The notes under the pieces: model-generated | Database searches by the model: none | What the model saw: the letters and a program-made list of their open reading frames with translations, nothing else | Told to the model about the DNA's origin: nothing | Source of the DNA: Emergomyces orientalis | Taxonomy: Eukaryota; Ascomycota; Eurotiomycetes; Onygenales; Ajellomycetaceae | Assembly (NCBI GenBank): GCA_002110485.1 | Contig: MOWL01000070.1 | Span: 248,001 to 312,000, forward strand | Direction of reading: 5' to 3' | Length of the DNA: 64,000 bases | Part shown: positions 22,892 through 35,000 of the stretch, one piece after another | Layout of the letters: each line of letters starts with the position of its first letter | Numbering within the stretch: position 1 is the stretch's first letter | Translations under genes and position numbers: made by a program

Positions 22892-23282
22892 TTGATCTTT
22901 CGATCGGATATCTGCGCCACGAAGAGTACCTCTCTTGTTTCCTGGTTTGTATATAAATATGGTTTGTTTTATGGATGTTGATTATAAGATACACGGATAT
23001 GGGTATGTGATCATGTATGTACTTTATATCATTGAAACGTTCATGCAGCTTGACACATGGATCTGTCGGGCACACCTGTACGTATTTCTACACTGGAATG
23101 TAGAACTGAGGGTTTGAAACTGGAGTTATGTCTGCATCTGTGACTAGGAACCTGTGAGAGATATTCGATACAGACAGCCCAGAGGGAAATCACTCATTGT
23201 TTCTCCCAAGTACTCTCGCCCATTCACTAGAACGGCCTAAGATGTTGGCTAAAATACAACGACGGCTCGCATCATTGAACAA

Positions 23283-23664
23283 AAGCAGATTTCTCCTCGC
23301 CTTGGATATTGTGGATCAAGTCATAAACGCGCAACTGTGCTGCTCCAAGTCTTTGGTTCTAATGATATTACATGGCCGAACGTCAGCGGAGCATTCTCCC
23401 ACACGCTGGATTTGCTTGACAGCAATGACAAGCGCAGACTCGGCGGCACACCAGCGAAGGCTGGGATGCATGCCATAGCTGAATTTGGTGGGCGGTGAGC
23501 ATATGACCTTCATTATCCAAATTTCAATACCAAGCCGCCTCGTTTACAGGTATGTCGGCTTGGATTATATGGTTAAGGCATATAATGGATACCCGGCAAA
23601 ATGCTGGTTCAGCTATACCGGAACCTTCATCAGCACAATAGAATCTATCCGGCAGATGACCTAA
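23283..23664 (+). pseudogene. Unrecognised spliced coding relic
   Basis: A frame from 23283 to 23494 reads as plausible protein (for example VLLQVFGSNDITWPNVSGAF, then a segment ending MHAIAEFGGR). It ends in a good donor (G-GTGAGC at 23495). A 55-nt intron with a TTTACAG acceptor brings it in phase to 23550, continuing YVGLDYMVKAYNGYPAKCWF until TAA at 23662-23664. Directly after, another frame (about 23640-23732) continues with protein-like sequence (DDLTSAAFLFVGVENNP) to a TGA, suggesting a frameshift or an unrecognised intron. I found no start codon or upstream exon and do not recognise the family. Called a relic because the parts do not join; it could be a real gene whose other exons I missed. 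Confidence 0.35.
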
Positions 23665-23732
23665 CCAGCGCTGCTTTTCTCTTTGTCGGTGTGGAAAATA
23701 ATCCAACAGCTGAGCAGGGTCAAAGTGCTTGA

Positions 23733-24691
23733 TGCTGCCCTCATTACAATTGTTAGAATCCAAGACGTCAAGAATTGAATTGAGAACCCGTGGTATTAAG
23801 GATGTCTTTTTTTAGAGGAGTGGAAAGCGTACTAGCAAGACATTACAATGGAAATCTTGCCAGCTTCCCGCTCAACATTTGGTACAGTTCTACTGACTTC
23901 AATCCAGGCCAACCATGAAAGGACTAGGTTGTTAGTTAATTCAGAATAAATGCAACCAGAGGTTGTTGTTGTGATTATCCCCAACAATGCTACTGGCTGG
24001 TGAATCTGCGTGCATCATCCAAGGCAGCACCTCTTTTCAACGTTGGGGTAGACGGCCTGGGACTCGCTCTTTACTTTTCAATTAGGGATAAGAGAATGCG
24101 CTAACTACTGTACAAGAAAGACTGCAGGCCATGAAATAATGATTAGCAGTCCGCAGAAGCGTTTACAGCCGACTGGATTGAGAAATCATTCGAGGTCATT
24201 TGACAAGTGCAACTGTCGATGCAATATCTCAAAAGACACACCTAGAGCACTCTGTTTCAAAACTTGACCTGATGCGCTAACAGGAATTCAGGTCAACTTT
24301 TTGAGGTTGTCCTTCTGAGGAACGTGGTTAGTATGCTTCAGCCCCAAGCCGAAGATCCAACAAGAACAATATGTTGAACCCCTAAATAATATCTTTCCTT
24401 TGAGCACTAACTAATTGCTCTTCCTGACGAATTGGAGGGCTGATAACAATAATTTCAAGTTCCAGCTCTTTTGCGACATCGTGCATAACTTATGATGTTG
24501 CCTCAATTCTGCAAGAAGAATCTTCATCTTTTAATGACATTACAACCCAGCACCTATTCGGAATGGATATTCTTCTTTCTAGGTGAACGAGATCTGAGAT
24601 TTCGGATTCCTCCCAGGAGCCACTTCAAAAGGCGCCAGGCTGCAGCCTCCTCTGGGTGATCTACTGTACTCTTGCCAAAATGCTAGCAGTC
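23733..24691. other. Intergenic region before the LaeA-like locus
   Basis: About 1 kb of ordinary composition with no frame I can support on either strand. Confidence 0.45.
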
Positions 24692-26299
24692 ATGGCTCCT
24701 CCGTATGTGAATACTTGTGGCATTCATGATCCCCCTGGTGTTTCTTAATTTGTATGTTCATAACACTAACAACGGTCTTCATTATCAGGAGAGAGAAGTT
24801 CGCATCAGGTCAAGATACTATCTTCAGTAATATCCCTTTTTTTCAAGGGGTAGAAGTCGATCACGCTCTTCACGTACGAACCGTATGTAAGCACGTACAA
24901 TTCAGAGCTAGAGCTCTGTATCTGCCTGGGTTTTGGTATTTTCTGACTTCCACGTAGCACGACAGCGATGAAAATTCGACATTTGGTGATGATGATGGGT
25001 ATGTCATTGGTGTGTTGAGTGTGTGTTGCGTATCCCTAGAACCCACTGACAATACCCTAGACAAAGTACAGCCATATCTCTTGAATCAAATGTTATGAGG
25101 TACAGATACGAAAATGGGAGGTAGGCTCATCTAGTACCTGATCATTGAAAGGTATCACTGTCAATATAATGACTTTGGCCAACGCATAATCGATGTTCAG
25201 GAGGTACCACTCCTTCCGAGCCTGAAGTTAGTGTCTCATTTTAACTTATATTTGGAATTGGCTGGCTTCTTCGAATGCCCTTCCCTATGCCCTAAACATA
25301 CCGAATGGCTTATGATTTCTACAGGCTACTTCTTTCCAAACGACGAATTAGAACAAGAGTGCCTTGATATTCTGCATCATATGGTCGACTTGGTGCTTGA
25401 CGGAAGGTTGTTTTTGGCACCCCCATTGGAGAGAACCCGCCACGAATCCTTGATTTGGCTACAGGGGCTGGTATATGGGCGATTGATATGGGTAGATTGC
25501 GCCGATTAGAGGACTTAAGGCCTGTCGTGCGGCATGTAATTGCTAACATGCTGTATAGGCGACAGGTTCCCATCGGCTGAGGCATTACGCATTGTATAAG
25601 CAGTCGAAAAACGTGACGGAGCTCCAACTAATGTTGCCTTAGGTGCTTGGAAACGATTTGAGCCCGATCCAGCCAGTGATGTATGAAAGTAACACATCAA
25701 CTTTTGGTAGGAAATTGACCAACGGGAATAAGCTGATATATTTTTGATCCTAGGATAACACCAAACGTTAGATTGGAAGTGGACGATATCGAGGACGATT
25801 GGTCATATAGAAGGCCCTTTGATTTCATGCATTCAAGGTATTTGGCAACTGCTGTTGCCGATTGGCCGAAATTGGTTCGTCAAACTTACCAGTAAGTATT
25901 TTAAGCATCGCCACGCCATCCAAACTTGCTAGCAGAATAGAAATATCTCATGTAAATTACCTAAGGAATTTAAGTACAGGCGGATGGGTGGAATTCTGCG
26001 ACTGCGATTTCAGATATCGAGCAGACGACGGATCCCCTACTCCAGACCTAGCAATGATCCAAAACCAATACCTCGTCATGGAATCATCGCAAAGGCTCGG
26101 GCGAGAACCTTGCCCCGGACCAAAATTGAAGCAATGGGTTGAAGATACTGGATTTATTAACGTGACTGAACGTTGTTATCCGCTACCTATTGGTGTCTGG
26201 ACTAAAGATAAGAAATTGGTAAACACAAGCAATGAGCATACATATACATTACTCCCGTTTTGAAAAGAATCTCAAATGGTTAAAAAATTTAAAAAAGAC

Positions 26300-26322
26300 G
26301 GGGGGGAGGGGGGGAGGGGGGG
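26300..26322 (+). repeat. G-rich homopurine tract in intron 10 of LaeA-like locus
   Basis: Three runs of seven G separated by single A, ending in two more bases (26300-26322). It lies inside the intron between the exons ending at 26218 and starting at 26356. Runs of this type can form G-quadruplexes, though only three long runs are present. Confidence 0.8.
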
Positions 26323-26588
26323 CCAAGTGCCTCTCTACACTTACAATGTTTCCAGAAAGAGGTCGGCTGGTGGAACCAGCTGCAGTTTCTCCAGGGCGTC
26401 GAAGCATGGTCCATGACTCTGCTCACACATGTATTCGGCTGGAAACCGCAAGAAGTCCAAGTGCACGTCGCCTACACTCGCAATGATGCGCAAAATGTAA
26501 ACATACATTCATATTATAACATGTGCGCAACGACTTTTTCTAGACTTTTCACCAATTCAAATTTGCCCAAGGTTTTGGCTCTACTTCC

Positions 26589-26624
26589 GAAAAAGAAAAA
26601 GAAAAAGAAAAAGAAAAAGAAAAA
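26589..26624 (+). repeat. (GAAAAA)6 microsatellite in the last intron of LaeA-like locus
   Basis: Six exact copies of GAAAAA, 36 bases, in the last intron (26523-26644). Confidence 0.9.
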
Positions 26625-26684
26625 CTGACAGAATTTATATCTAGGTACATCGTCTACGGGCAGCGACCTAACTACTGGGTGTAG

Positions 26685-27478
26685 GCGGCAGCTAGTTAAA
26701 GTTGACTCTCCAGCCCTATTTTCTCTCCTAAATTGATAGCGTATCATCTTTCGACGCGACATTCACTGCGAACCCCTTTTCACCTGCTGTTTATTCAAAC
26801 GCCGCTTGGGGGGCATCTCACGCTAGCACATGTAAATATGCGTATTCAGCTCTGTTCAACATGTGCAGGAACGGCTTTTATTTTATTTTAATTATTGTTC
26901 TCGCAGATTTCATCCGGACGGAAAGACAGGGCGCATCGGAGTTTATTGCTGCCCTCTGTGGTGAAAATCGTGTATGTGGTTTTGTTGTTTATAATCTCGT
27001 ATATCTTTCCATCCTTTACTTATCACTCACTTCCTTTTCGTTTTGTCTTGACTTTTCTTATGTCTGCCGAAACCTTGGTTTTGCTTAAGACTATCAATAT
27101 CATGGAAAGGATGAATGCATGTGGGCCAGGAGTTCTTCCGTTAGTAACAAAAACCCCCTTTTCCTTTTCTATCCATTTTTTATCGAAGGTATTTAGCGTT
27201 GTCTATTATGAGCCGTGTGTATTTATGTAAGCCTGTGGCACTTTTATTATTATTTGAAAATGACAAGATGTTCATGAAATATGATAAAATGTGAGGTGTT
27301 GTTAGCGATATACGTATGTATCTATATCTAGATATTCATATTTCTTTGCTGTATTTTTTGCATAGCACTTACAATTACGTGCCATTCATAATACATTATA
27401 TTCTCCTAGTATAAGCGGATGCTCGAGCGAGGCCCTTCGCCTCGAAGTCCATGGAGACAGGTAAAATATCAATGTGTG
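26685..27478. other. Convergent intergenic region
   Basis: About 0.8 kb between the LaeA-like locus and the 3' end of the MT-A70 gene; AT-rich, no supportable gene. Confidence 0.5.
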
Positions 27479-28969
27479 CTAAGCGTCACTTTCTGTCCTC
27501 TCTTTCTCATCCCACCACCCCTTCCAATTGAATCTTATAACTTCATCCCCACACGCCCACCATCCAGCAGTTAAATTACGAGCAAAGACTTCCAGAGCAG
27601 AGTATGCGCGAGTAGGATGATTTTCTCCACGTTGCGCCCCACTAAAGGCTTCCATTGGCGACGAAAAGAATATATTTTCGACTAATTCCTTTAAATTTGG
27701 TTTCCGCGAGTGGATGTCCGGTACTGCGACAATGACCCGCCGTTTGATTTCACAAAAACCATTGGGTCTTTCGCCCTTGCCATCTTGAGTAACGTGCTTT
27801 TCTTTGTGTGCCAAAATTAGCACTTCGTATGGTCTTCTCCATAGCCCGTCCGGTGGCGAGGCAGGCTGGCCGTCAACGGTCGTTTTGACCCAAATCCATT
27901 CTTCAAACGGGTGTAGCCCGGACGCTTCAATGGCATCTAACGTGGCGGAACGAGATTTTATTGAATTGGTAATCCAGATTGCGACAATGGCTTGGTGCGG
28001 ATGAAGATGGTTTTGTAGAACTCCCTCAACTATTGGCTGAAGAGGCCCGGCATGTTCTTTGTAGTGCGAAGAGCGGCGGACTGAGCGGTTAGGCCATGGC
28101 GGGTCCATGAGAATGAAGTTGAATTTTGTATCTGAGGAAAGTTTAGGAATTGGACTAGGGTGGGATTCCGTTGGTGGGGTAAGATGACAGCTGAGGAAGG
28201 TAGATTCTGGAGGAATATTGACAGATATATAACTTAGAGGTGAGGGTCCGCCGCCAGTGGTAGGGCATGGTTGTTCTTCCGATTTGATATTGAGGACAGC
28301 ATGGACACGCGCAGGGTTTTGGGCGATTAGGCCTTGAATTGCGCTTAAACCCGGAACTTGATTGATGCCAGGGGAAATTATGAGTGGAGGTTCGTCGGGA
28401 GCAAAATAACAAGAACCCCGAGATTGCGGCTCAACTTCAACAATAAGAGTTGGCTCCTCAGGGTTTACCCTCGGCTCGTTTGCATCTAACTCGCTCCTTT
28501 TACGTTTTTGAGAACGTTTTTCCTGGTCGGGCTCCGTAGTGCCTTCACTTTTTTCGCGGAGTTCTCCATCCTTTTGCTTTCCAATGCGGGTTGGAAATCG
28601 CGTGTGTCTGGGAAAACACCAATCTCCGTGGTGGCCCTCCCGAAGTTCTTGCAGGGCGCTATTGATAATTGGCACAATCTCTGCGTGAAACTGCTGATGA
28701 GAAGTTGGTATTTGAGCTAAGACGCGATTGCGAGCTTTTTCTGTCTTTGGTTCTGGTGGGCTTGGATATGGATGCCGTAGAGGATCGCAAGAGAGTAGTA
28801 CAAGCCCACTATCTCCCAACGCATCATCCCCTCTGTCGCCAGGCTCTTTAAGTCGCTGGGCGATACCTATAGAGGTAGGAATATCAATGAGTATCACTGT
28901 CCTGGAGGCATTTTGATACAGAATTGCAGATCTGTAGTTTTGCAACGCCGGCATAGCTTCGAATTGCAT
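27479..28969 (-). CDS. MT-A70 family N6-adenine methyltransferase, METTL4-like
   Basis: Single exon, 496 aa. The catalytic part is an MT-A70 domain: FNFILMDPPWPN with the DPPW motif at about 289-292, followed by SVRRSSHY, then ATLDAIEASGLHPFEEWIWVK, DGLWRRPYEVLILAHKEK, KRRVIVAVPDIHSRKPNLKE and the C-terminal ALEVFARNLTAGWWACGDEV. DPPW with the -NRSVRRSSHY- continuation fits METTL4 (U2 snRNA m6Am or DNA 6mA methyltransferase) better than METTL3/Ime4. The N-terminal half has an ILYQNASRTVILIDIP opening, a Ser/Pro-rich linker and a nuclear-type basic cluster (KRSQKRKR, about 151-158). Start at 28969 was chosen because upstream in-frame sequence hits a stop within 12 bases. Substrate (snRNA or DNA) cannot be told from sequence. 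Confidence 0.88.
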   Translation of the reverse strand: MQFEAMPALQNYRSAILYQNASRTVILIDIPTSIGIAQRLKEPGDRGDDALGDSGLVLLSCDPLRHPYPSPPEPKTEKARNRVLAQIPTSHQQFHAEIVPIINSALQELREGHHGDWCFPRHTRFPTRIGKQKDGELREKSEGTTEPDQEKRSQKRKRSELDANEPRVNPEEPTLIVEVEPQSRGSCYFAPDEPPLIISPGINQVPGLSAIQGLIAQNPARVHAVLNIKSEEQPCPTTGGGPSPLSYISVNIPPESTFLSCHLTPPTESHPSPIPKLSSDTKFNFILMDPPWPNRSVRRSSHYKEHAGPLQPIVEGVLQNHLHPHQAIVAIWITNSIKSRSATLDAIEASGLHPFEEWIWVKTTVDGQPASPPDGLWRRPYEVLILAHKEKHVTQDGKGERPNGFCEIKRRVIVAVPDIHSRKPNLKELVENIFFSSPMEAFSGAQRGENHPTRAYSALEVFARNLTAGWWACGDEVIRFNWKGWWDEKERTESDA

Positions 28970-30070
28970 GGAGTGCAGTTACTGATTCTAAAAATGGATG
29001 CCAAAGTCACAAAACCATCAAGTTACTGTTAATGTGTCACTCAGCATTGGACCAGCTAACCAGCCAGGAGACCGTTCCTGTCCCAATTCTCCCAGAATTC
29101 AGTTTCAACCTACCCATCAATGCTCTGAATGTTCTCGTTCAATCTGATCATGCATCTGAGGGCTGGATGCGATAATCGCCAAAATAGGCAATCGATGTGG
29201 TCGAAGCTAAGCGCGTTTAAACGCTCTTGAGCCGCGTTCGCGGCACTTGACTTTCTGGTTCTTGGGCGTTGTCGAACAAGCTTACCAGTATATGGGCTGG
29301 GATCAACCCTGCAGCCAATCCAAGGATCAGATAGGCGCGTCCAAGATGTTCTTTCAGTCAAGTTGTTTGTGGAAAATTAGCGCAGGCGCGCCGTAAATAA
29401 ACAAATACATCTGAGTAGCTACTCTTTGAAATCCATCATTTAACTAAAATGAAAGATATTTCTCAACCATTTACTGGTAATCCGTAGCACGTGCATATAC
29501 CATGTCAGATACGAAATGAGTGATCAATGAAGGGGTGTGGCTAAAGTATCCTACGTATATTTAGAGCTGCAACGATAAGCCTATAACCCCTTACACGACG
29601 AAGCTAAGTTCTTCTATAGAGAGAAAGGAAGAAAGGAAAGCAAAGAGAAAGCAACAATAGACTTGTGAAGTTGTGATTGTGGCCCAATCGAACTGCCTCC
29701 CTCGTCTTTAGCATCGATGTAAATTTTAATTGCTGATGGAGGACTTTTAACAGAGAAATAGAATGGGAACTCCAGTATATGGGGTAAAACGATATGGAGG
29801 GAACTAAAAGGACAAGGTGAAAGAAAGGTTGCATATATTTCTATTCATCCCGGCCACCTCTATCTAGCCAGATATATAGCAAGGCTAGGATGGGCATGCA
29901 GAGCTAAGATAGAGGATGCATACAGCATAGTAGTACCAGCCCCTAACAACGGCCATTTCTCTTCCATTCTCGGCCCCCCCACGCCTCTCCTTTATCTGAT
30001 CTTGTCTTTTGTTTCCATTATCTAAAGACACGTCTTAGAGGGGAACAAGTAAAAGCAGACTTATAAATGA
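28970..30070. other. Intergenic region between AspRS and MT-A70 genes
   Basis: About 1.1 kb, both flanking genes on the minus strand. A minus-strand frame (29110-29361) ends near a usable donor (GG-GTAGGT) and a TTTTTAG acceptor lies about 20 bases before the MT-A70 ATG. This may be a 5' UTR intron of that gene; the frame itself shows no known motif. Confidence 0.4.
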
Positions 30071-32041
30071 TTACGGTGTACACCGGCCGGTGAAGCGTGG
30101 ATAGAGGCAGCATTCACGAACAGTGTGGCGTGCACACATCCATGCTAGGAATCGTTCGAGCCCAATGCCGTAACCACCGTGCGGTGAGGTGCCGTATCTG
30201 TTTTAGGAAAAGTAAGAAGTTAATTAAGGGTATCAAGGCATTTAAATCTCGTATTTCCGCGTTGGATAGTCGGATCGAAGTTGGAAAACAAATGCGAGGT
30301 AGTAAAGGCAATAGAGCCAAGGATTAGGTGGATATAAAAAATAAAAATTAAGGGGCAAAAATGAATAGATGCCTGGAAATGGGCAAAGAAAGGTAAAATA
30401 GAGACAGCAAAGGGGTAAAACTTACTTTCGCTGGTCAGTATACCAATAATACGGCGACGGATCCATTCCTTCCCGTTTATACGCCGACATCAGCTCATCC
30501 CAGTCTTCCATCCTCATACTGCCGCCCACGATTTCACCAACGCCTGGCATAAGTACGTCCACACTCTCCGTAACACGTAAATCTTCGGGGTCTTTTTTCA
30601 TGTAAAACGCTTTAATCTCCACGGGGAAATGGGTGAGGAAAATGGGCACATTCATCATGTCTGTCATTTTCCGCTCTGCTGCTTCAGCAATGTCGTCGCC
30701 AAAAGTATGTGGTTGTCCTTCTTCATTGAGAATGTCGTGTTCACGCAGCCACTCAATTGCCTCGGCATATTTCATGCGTTTGAACGGGCGCGATGGCGGT
30801 ATGAAGGTCGGGTTGAGTTCCTTGATATATCGCGCAATCAACGGCTCCGAAAAAACAACATCAATGACACGGCAGATCATATCTTCCAGATGGTCGAGCA
30901 GGTCGGTGAAACTGATGAAGTCGAGTTCAGCTTCGACATGTGTGTACTCGGACAAGTGGCGGCGGGTGAGGGATTTCTCTGCGCGGAAAGATGGGCAGAC
31001 GCAGAATACATCGCCAAGAGACGGGAGACAAGTTTCGAGGTACAGTTGGGAGGATTGGGTCAGGTAGGCTTTTTCGCCATAGTAGTCGAATTCGAACAAG
31101 GTGCTGCCTCCTTCAACTTGAGTTTGCACCATCGACGGTGGCGTGACTTCTAACATACCCTTCTCTTCGAACACTTTTCGGAAGGCGCGTAAGGTCGCTG
31201 CACGAACCTTTATGACAGAAGACGAGTGCTCGCCTCGAAGCACAAGATGTCTGTTGTCGTAGAGGGTGTGGGGATCGGAGTCGGGTGCAACACGGGTAGT
31301 GATAGCCTCTTTGTCACCAGCCGCACGACCAATTATAGTGAAAAAATCCGCGTGCAATTCGCGATCGTCATATGCATGATTCTTAGGCGGCACTGATCGC
31401 ATTTCTCCGTGGATCGCAATCGACGTTTCCAGCGTCAGAGTCATCGCGTCATACGTCTTGACCAGATCGCCCGTGAAGATACATTGCAGCAGTCCATATC
31501 CATCCGACAGGGTCACAAACATCATATCCTTTTGCGATCTCAGACGATGGACTCGTCCTACTACGCGAACACGGGTCCCAGGGGTATCTCCGTCGCTCGG
31601 CCTCAGTTTTATTTTCGATGGATCCGTCTCGTTCAATCTTATCTTGAGTGGCTTGGGTAGTGACCCATCTTCCTTGATGACGACTTTCTTAGCCTCCTCG
31701 AGAACCAATCTCCGTTTCTCTGTCTCTTCCTTCTCACGGATGGCTAACTCCTTCTCCTTGGCGGCTTTCTTCTTGCGCTGTTCGTACAGGTTCGCAGCCT
31801 TCTTCAGCGCGGATTTCGTCGCGGGGTTCCATTCCAATCGCACGGAGGGGTCTTCACCTTCGGCGACAGGACCGGTCACCGATTTGCGCGTTAGATACTG
31901 AATATCCGGTGTTGAAGGAGGTTGTTGGAGGAAAGCATAGACTAGAGTCTTGTAGGGGGAGGACTCCGCACCGGTTGCGGTTTGGTCATCATTGCCAACA
32001 TCTTCGTCGATATGCACGAGAACTGCGGTGGAGGCTGCCAT
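30071..32041 (-). CDS. dps1: Aspartyl-tRNA synthetase, cytoplasmic
   Basis: Class IIb synthetase charging tRNA-Asp in the cytosol. Two exons (minus): 32041-30426 and 30197-30071; 1,743 nt, 580 aa. Residues about 77-125 form a Lys-rich helix typical of eukaryotic AspRS (extra tRNA binding). The OB-fold anticodon-binding domain is at about 155-240 (RVRVVGRVHRLRSQKDMMFV). Class II motif 1 is near 285-303 (FRKVFEEKGMLEVTPPSM) and motif 2 near 352-372 (FRAEKSLTRRHLSEYTHVEAE). Motif 3 is in the last exon (GYGIGLERFLAW). The C-terminus LYPRFTGRCTP is the expected end. The 228-nt intron splits YTDQRK from YGTSPHGG. All motifs are intact. Confidence 0.96.
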
Positions 32042-35000
32042 GGCTGTATGGTGCCCCTAGGTATCAGGAGAGCCTTGAAAGCAGGTTGCTAAAAGTCAAC
32101 TGCTGCTGTCAGTTTGAACTTTGGTTGGTAACTGTTGTCTTTTCCTTGAATTTTTTTTTTTTTTTTCCCTTATCAAAAGTTTAAAGGCGGGGAGTCATAG
32201 GTCATGTGAGCCAACGCCCGAATGGCCCCTCCATACCTCTTGTGTACCAGAAATGCGATGAGAGGCACTATATACAAGTTCGGGCACATCATGTATGAAA
32301 GGAGACGAAATAATAAATATGATTGTTATCTACTATATTTTAACAACGATCATATGCATGGCAAGTGTACAAATCAATAAGTACTACGGAGTATAACAAT
32401 GTATTTAGTTCCCGAATATATATGTCTCGCGGGGAGTTACGGGGGAATCTCCAATTGTGAAGGAGCCCATACACAAACATCCATAGAGCTAAAATAGAAC
32501 ATTGGAATATTGTTGAATGAAATGAGCTTGTCCCAATAGCCGGATCTACAAATCTTCAACGATACAACGTAGCGCGCCTAATGACAACGAGAGGGACGAG
32601 CAACTGAGGTTCGGGAACGTAATTTTAGTTTATATTGTGACTCCGAGGTTTCCCGGGTGTGTGCAATAACAGCCAGCTGGAGGCTGAGTCCCAAATAAAG
32701 GGAGGTATCATGCCCAAAAATAGAAGAAAGAAGAAACGAGAAGAAGAGGGTAGGAATAGAGGTAAGCGGGTGGTCACTCCATTACTTCGGACTTGACGTA
32801 TTCAAGGGTACACACCGTGTCTACCTATATCGGGTTCAAAATTTGGAAACATCTCTGCCCCAGCCCTGGCAACCTGTTATGGAGAGGCCAGAGACATGGG
32901 AATGGTAAAGCCGTAAATAATCGATAAATGTAGGTAAGCAAAGCAACAACTCAAAGCATTTCCCTGTCCCTGTCCGTTGGCCACAATAATTAGGCACTGC
33001 TTTCTCCGATTAGCCATGCTTACCTGTAGTAATCAACGAATCTCCACATGAATGTGCTTTTTCCATTCAGTATCCAGCATTTAATATGCATCATGAATAC
33101 CTTCTCATGCGCAATGGAGTCACAAATAGCATCGTTGACATGGCATAATCTGCATAGAGCAGGCCTTAGATGTAGGCGCACATTGGCCGGGCGGATTTTG
33201 TTTCGGACCATTCAGTATTGGTTATGATGAGAGCAGGGTAGTTAGTCTGAGAGTAGGAGGACAAGAAAAATTAATGGACGGAGGATGGGGGTAGTTGGTG
33301 TGTCAGAACAAAGGCCAGTTCCGTTTCCTCGGCTGGAATAGCGTTTCAAAAAGCGGCATTTCCAATTTTTCTCCCCAGGTATAGTACGTCGAGGAATGGA
33401 AGGGAAATTGCTGGCGGATGACCAGGAAGAGCCAGAGAGAAAAGGGGGAAAAGCCGAAAGTAGGAAATAATAGAATACCTGGGCAACTCTAAACTAAACG
33501 CGACTGGCGCAAGGTATATCACAGATGCCTGGCCGCAAGCTCAACAATAAGCAACAAGGAGGTAATCCGGGCGTGGGTTTGCATCAACCACGGTTGCCCT
33601 TCAATTTGGGCAAATACCGCAAAGTGCCAATGGCCAACAAGAAGCCTAATATTCAGACAGGTAAATGGGACGAGCGGCAAGATCCTTAGGTAGTCTAGCA
33701 GTTAATCAAAGACTCTAGGGGCCAGCGGGGGATGGAGATATCTAGGTGGGCGGGTATTTTAAGATTTTTCATATCCAAAGCCTTGCATTGTCTCACGCGC
33801 CTATAGGGGTATGAATAAACCCTAAAACACTTGAAAGAGAGTACAATGAGGTCACCAAAACCATGGCATCCGTTCGATGTTGCAAAATCACCAACGACTC
33901 AATGATCTGGACTGCTCGGTAGCTAAAAGGTTGTCCAACTATGTTGCACCATCTGGGAACTGTGATCACTGTGCCGCACAGTAGGGCATATTTGTGCCAG
34001 GATCCTGCAGAATGGGCGTTTAATAATCCCAGATAGAGGTGGTGTAATGAAGACTCTGCATAAGTATCGGTGAGTGTTCTCGCAACATTGGGCCAAACTG
34101 ACCAGAATCACCAATCAGACAGGGTTTCTATAATGAAAAACACGAATGGCCCCGCCCAGGTGAGTTGCGCCGCTGTCGAAGGTTTCGGGGGCATGAGGGT
34201 GTCCAATGCAGAAAATTGAAAGAGCCTACGACAGCCAGGGAATGCACGATCTTTGAGGAAAAGGAATTTACAGCCCTCGCTCAAAAAGGGCGGCCCAGAT
34301 TGGCTGACAGGCGCGTTGGTGGATCACTTAAATTTGAAGATTCGCTAATTGCTTGGTCGGAACCCGGAAGACCGAAAATATGATTGTACCGTAACGGTAA
34401 AAATTATATTCATTGATGGTTGGTCTCGAAAATCCGCTTAGGTAGAGGGTTGATCCCTAATTATCATGGCTGCGTTGTCACCTGGTGGCACTTTTGGTCG
34501 GTTTGGGACCAACCAGGCATCAACGAGCCTTGTAGAAGATCTCCAAGGTCGAAGAAAGTTGAGCGCGCGAAAGGATAACCCCTCCATTTGCAACCTGCTT
34601 TAGCACCTGCTGGCATCAGGTTCTGGGATAAGGAAAAGTGGGCCACTGAAGGCCAACCACAAGCCGAAGGCTGGGGTGCGTTGTGCCTCGCGGTTCGAGG
34701 TCTGCTTCCCTGGTCGATAATCCTCACCACGAGCGGATATTCTAAGCCCATCTCCCGTGGTTTGAAGTGAATGAAGGAAATGGCAAAACAATAACACCGC
34801 AATTCAGGTGCGAAATTATCGTCATGCCACGGATTTTAGGAGACATCCATTGGTCTGATACCGTTCAGGTTCCAATTTGCGCTTGTTTACGAAATAAAAC
34901 GCAAAAGAGAAATGGGAAGAATAAAAGGGCGAAACAAATGGAAACGAAAAATAAGGAAATCAGCCAAAAATAGTGTTGGAACTGCGGCGCAGTGTTGACA

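Larger units (their letters stand above)
24692..26684 (+). pseudogene. LaeA-like SAM-dependent methyltransferase, 12 exons, probably inactivated
   Basis: Rebuilt as exons 24692-24702, 24828-24873, 24958-24998, 25061-25120, 25201-25226, 25325-25491, 25559-25581, 25643-25680, 25754-25891, 25966-26218, 26356-26522, 26645-26684. Apart from the lesions, phases agree throughout and about 335 residues result, the normal size for the LaeA/TAM-domain family. Signatures in order: VMRYRYENGRRYHSFRA, YFFPNDELEQE, SAM motif I ILDLATGAGIWAIDM, GNDLSPIQP, PNVRLEVDDIEDDW, DFMHSRYLATAVADWPKLVR, TGGWVEFCDCDFRYRADDG, GREPCPGPKLKQWVEDTGF, and the C-terminal FGWKPQEVQVHVAYTRNDA and YIVYGQRPNYWV. Lesions: an in-frame TGA at 25223-25225 where Gly is expected; a frameshift in the GAGAGA run at 25429-25434 (net +2) just before motif I; and a GC donor at 25582. 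Homologues are regulators or tailoring enzymes of secondary metabolism; whether any product is made here is doubtful. Confidence 0.8.
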
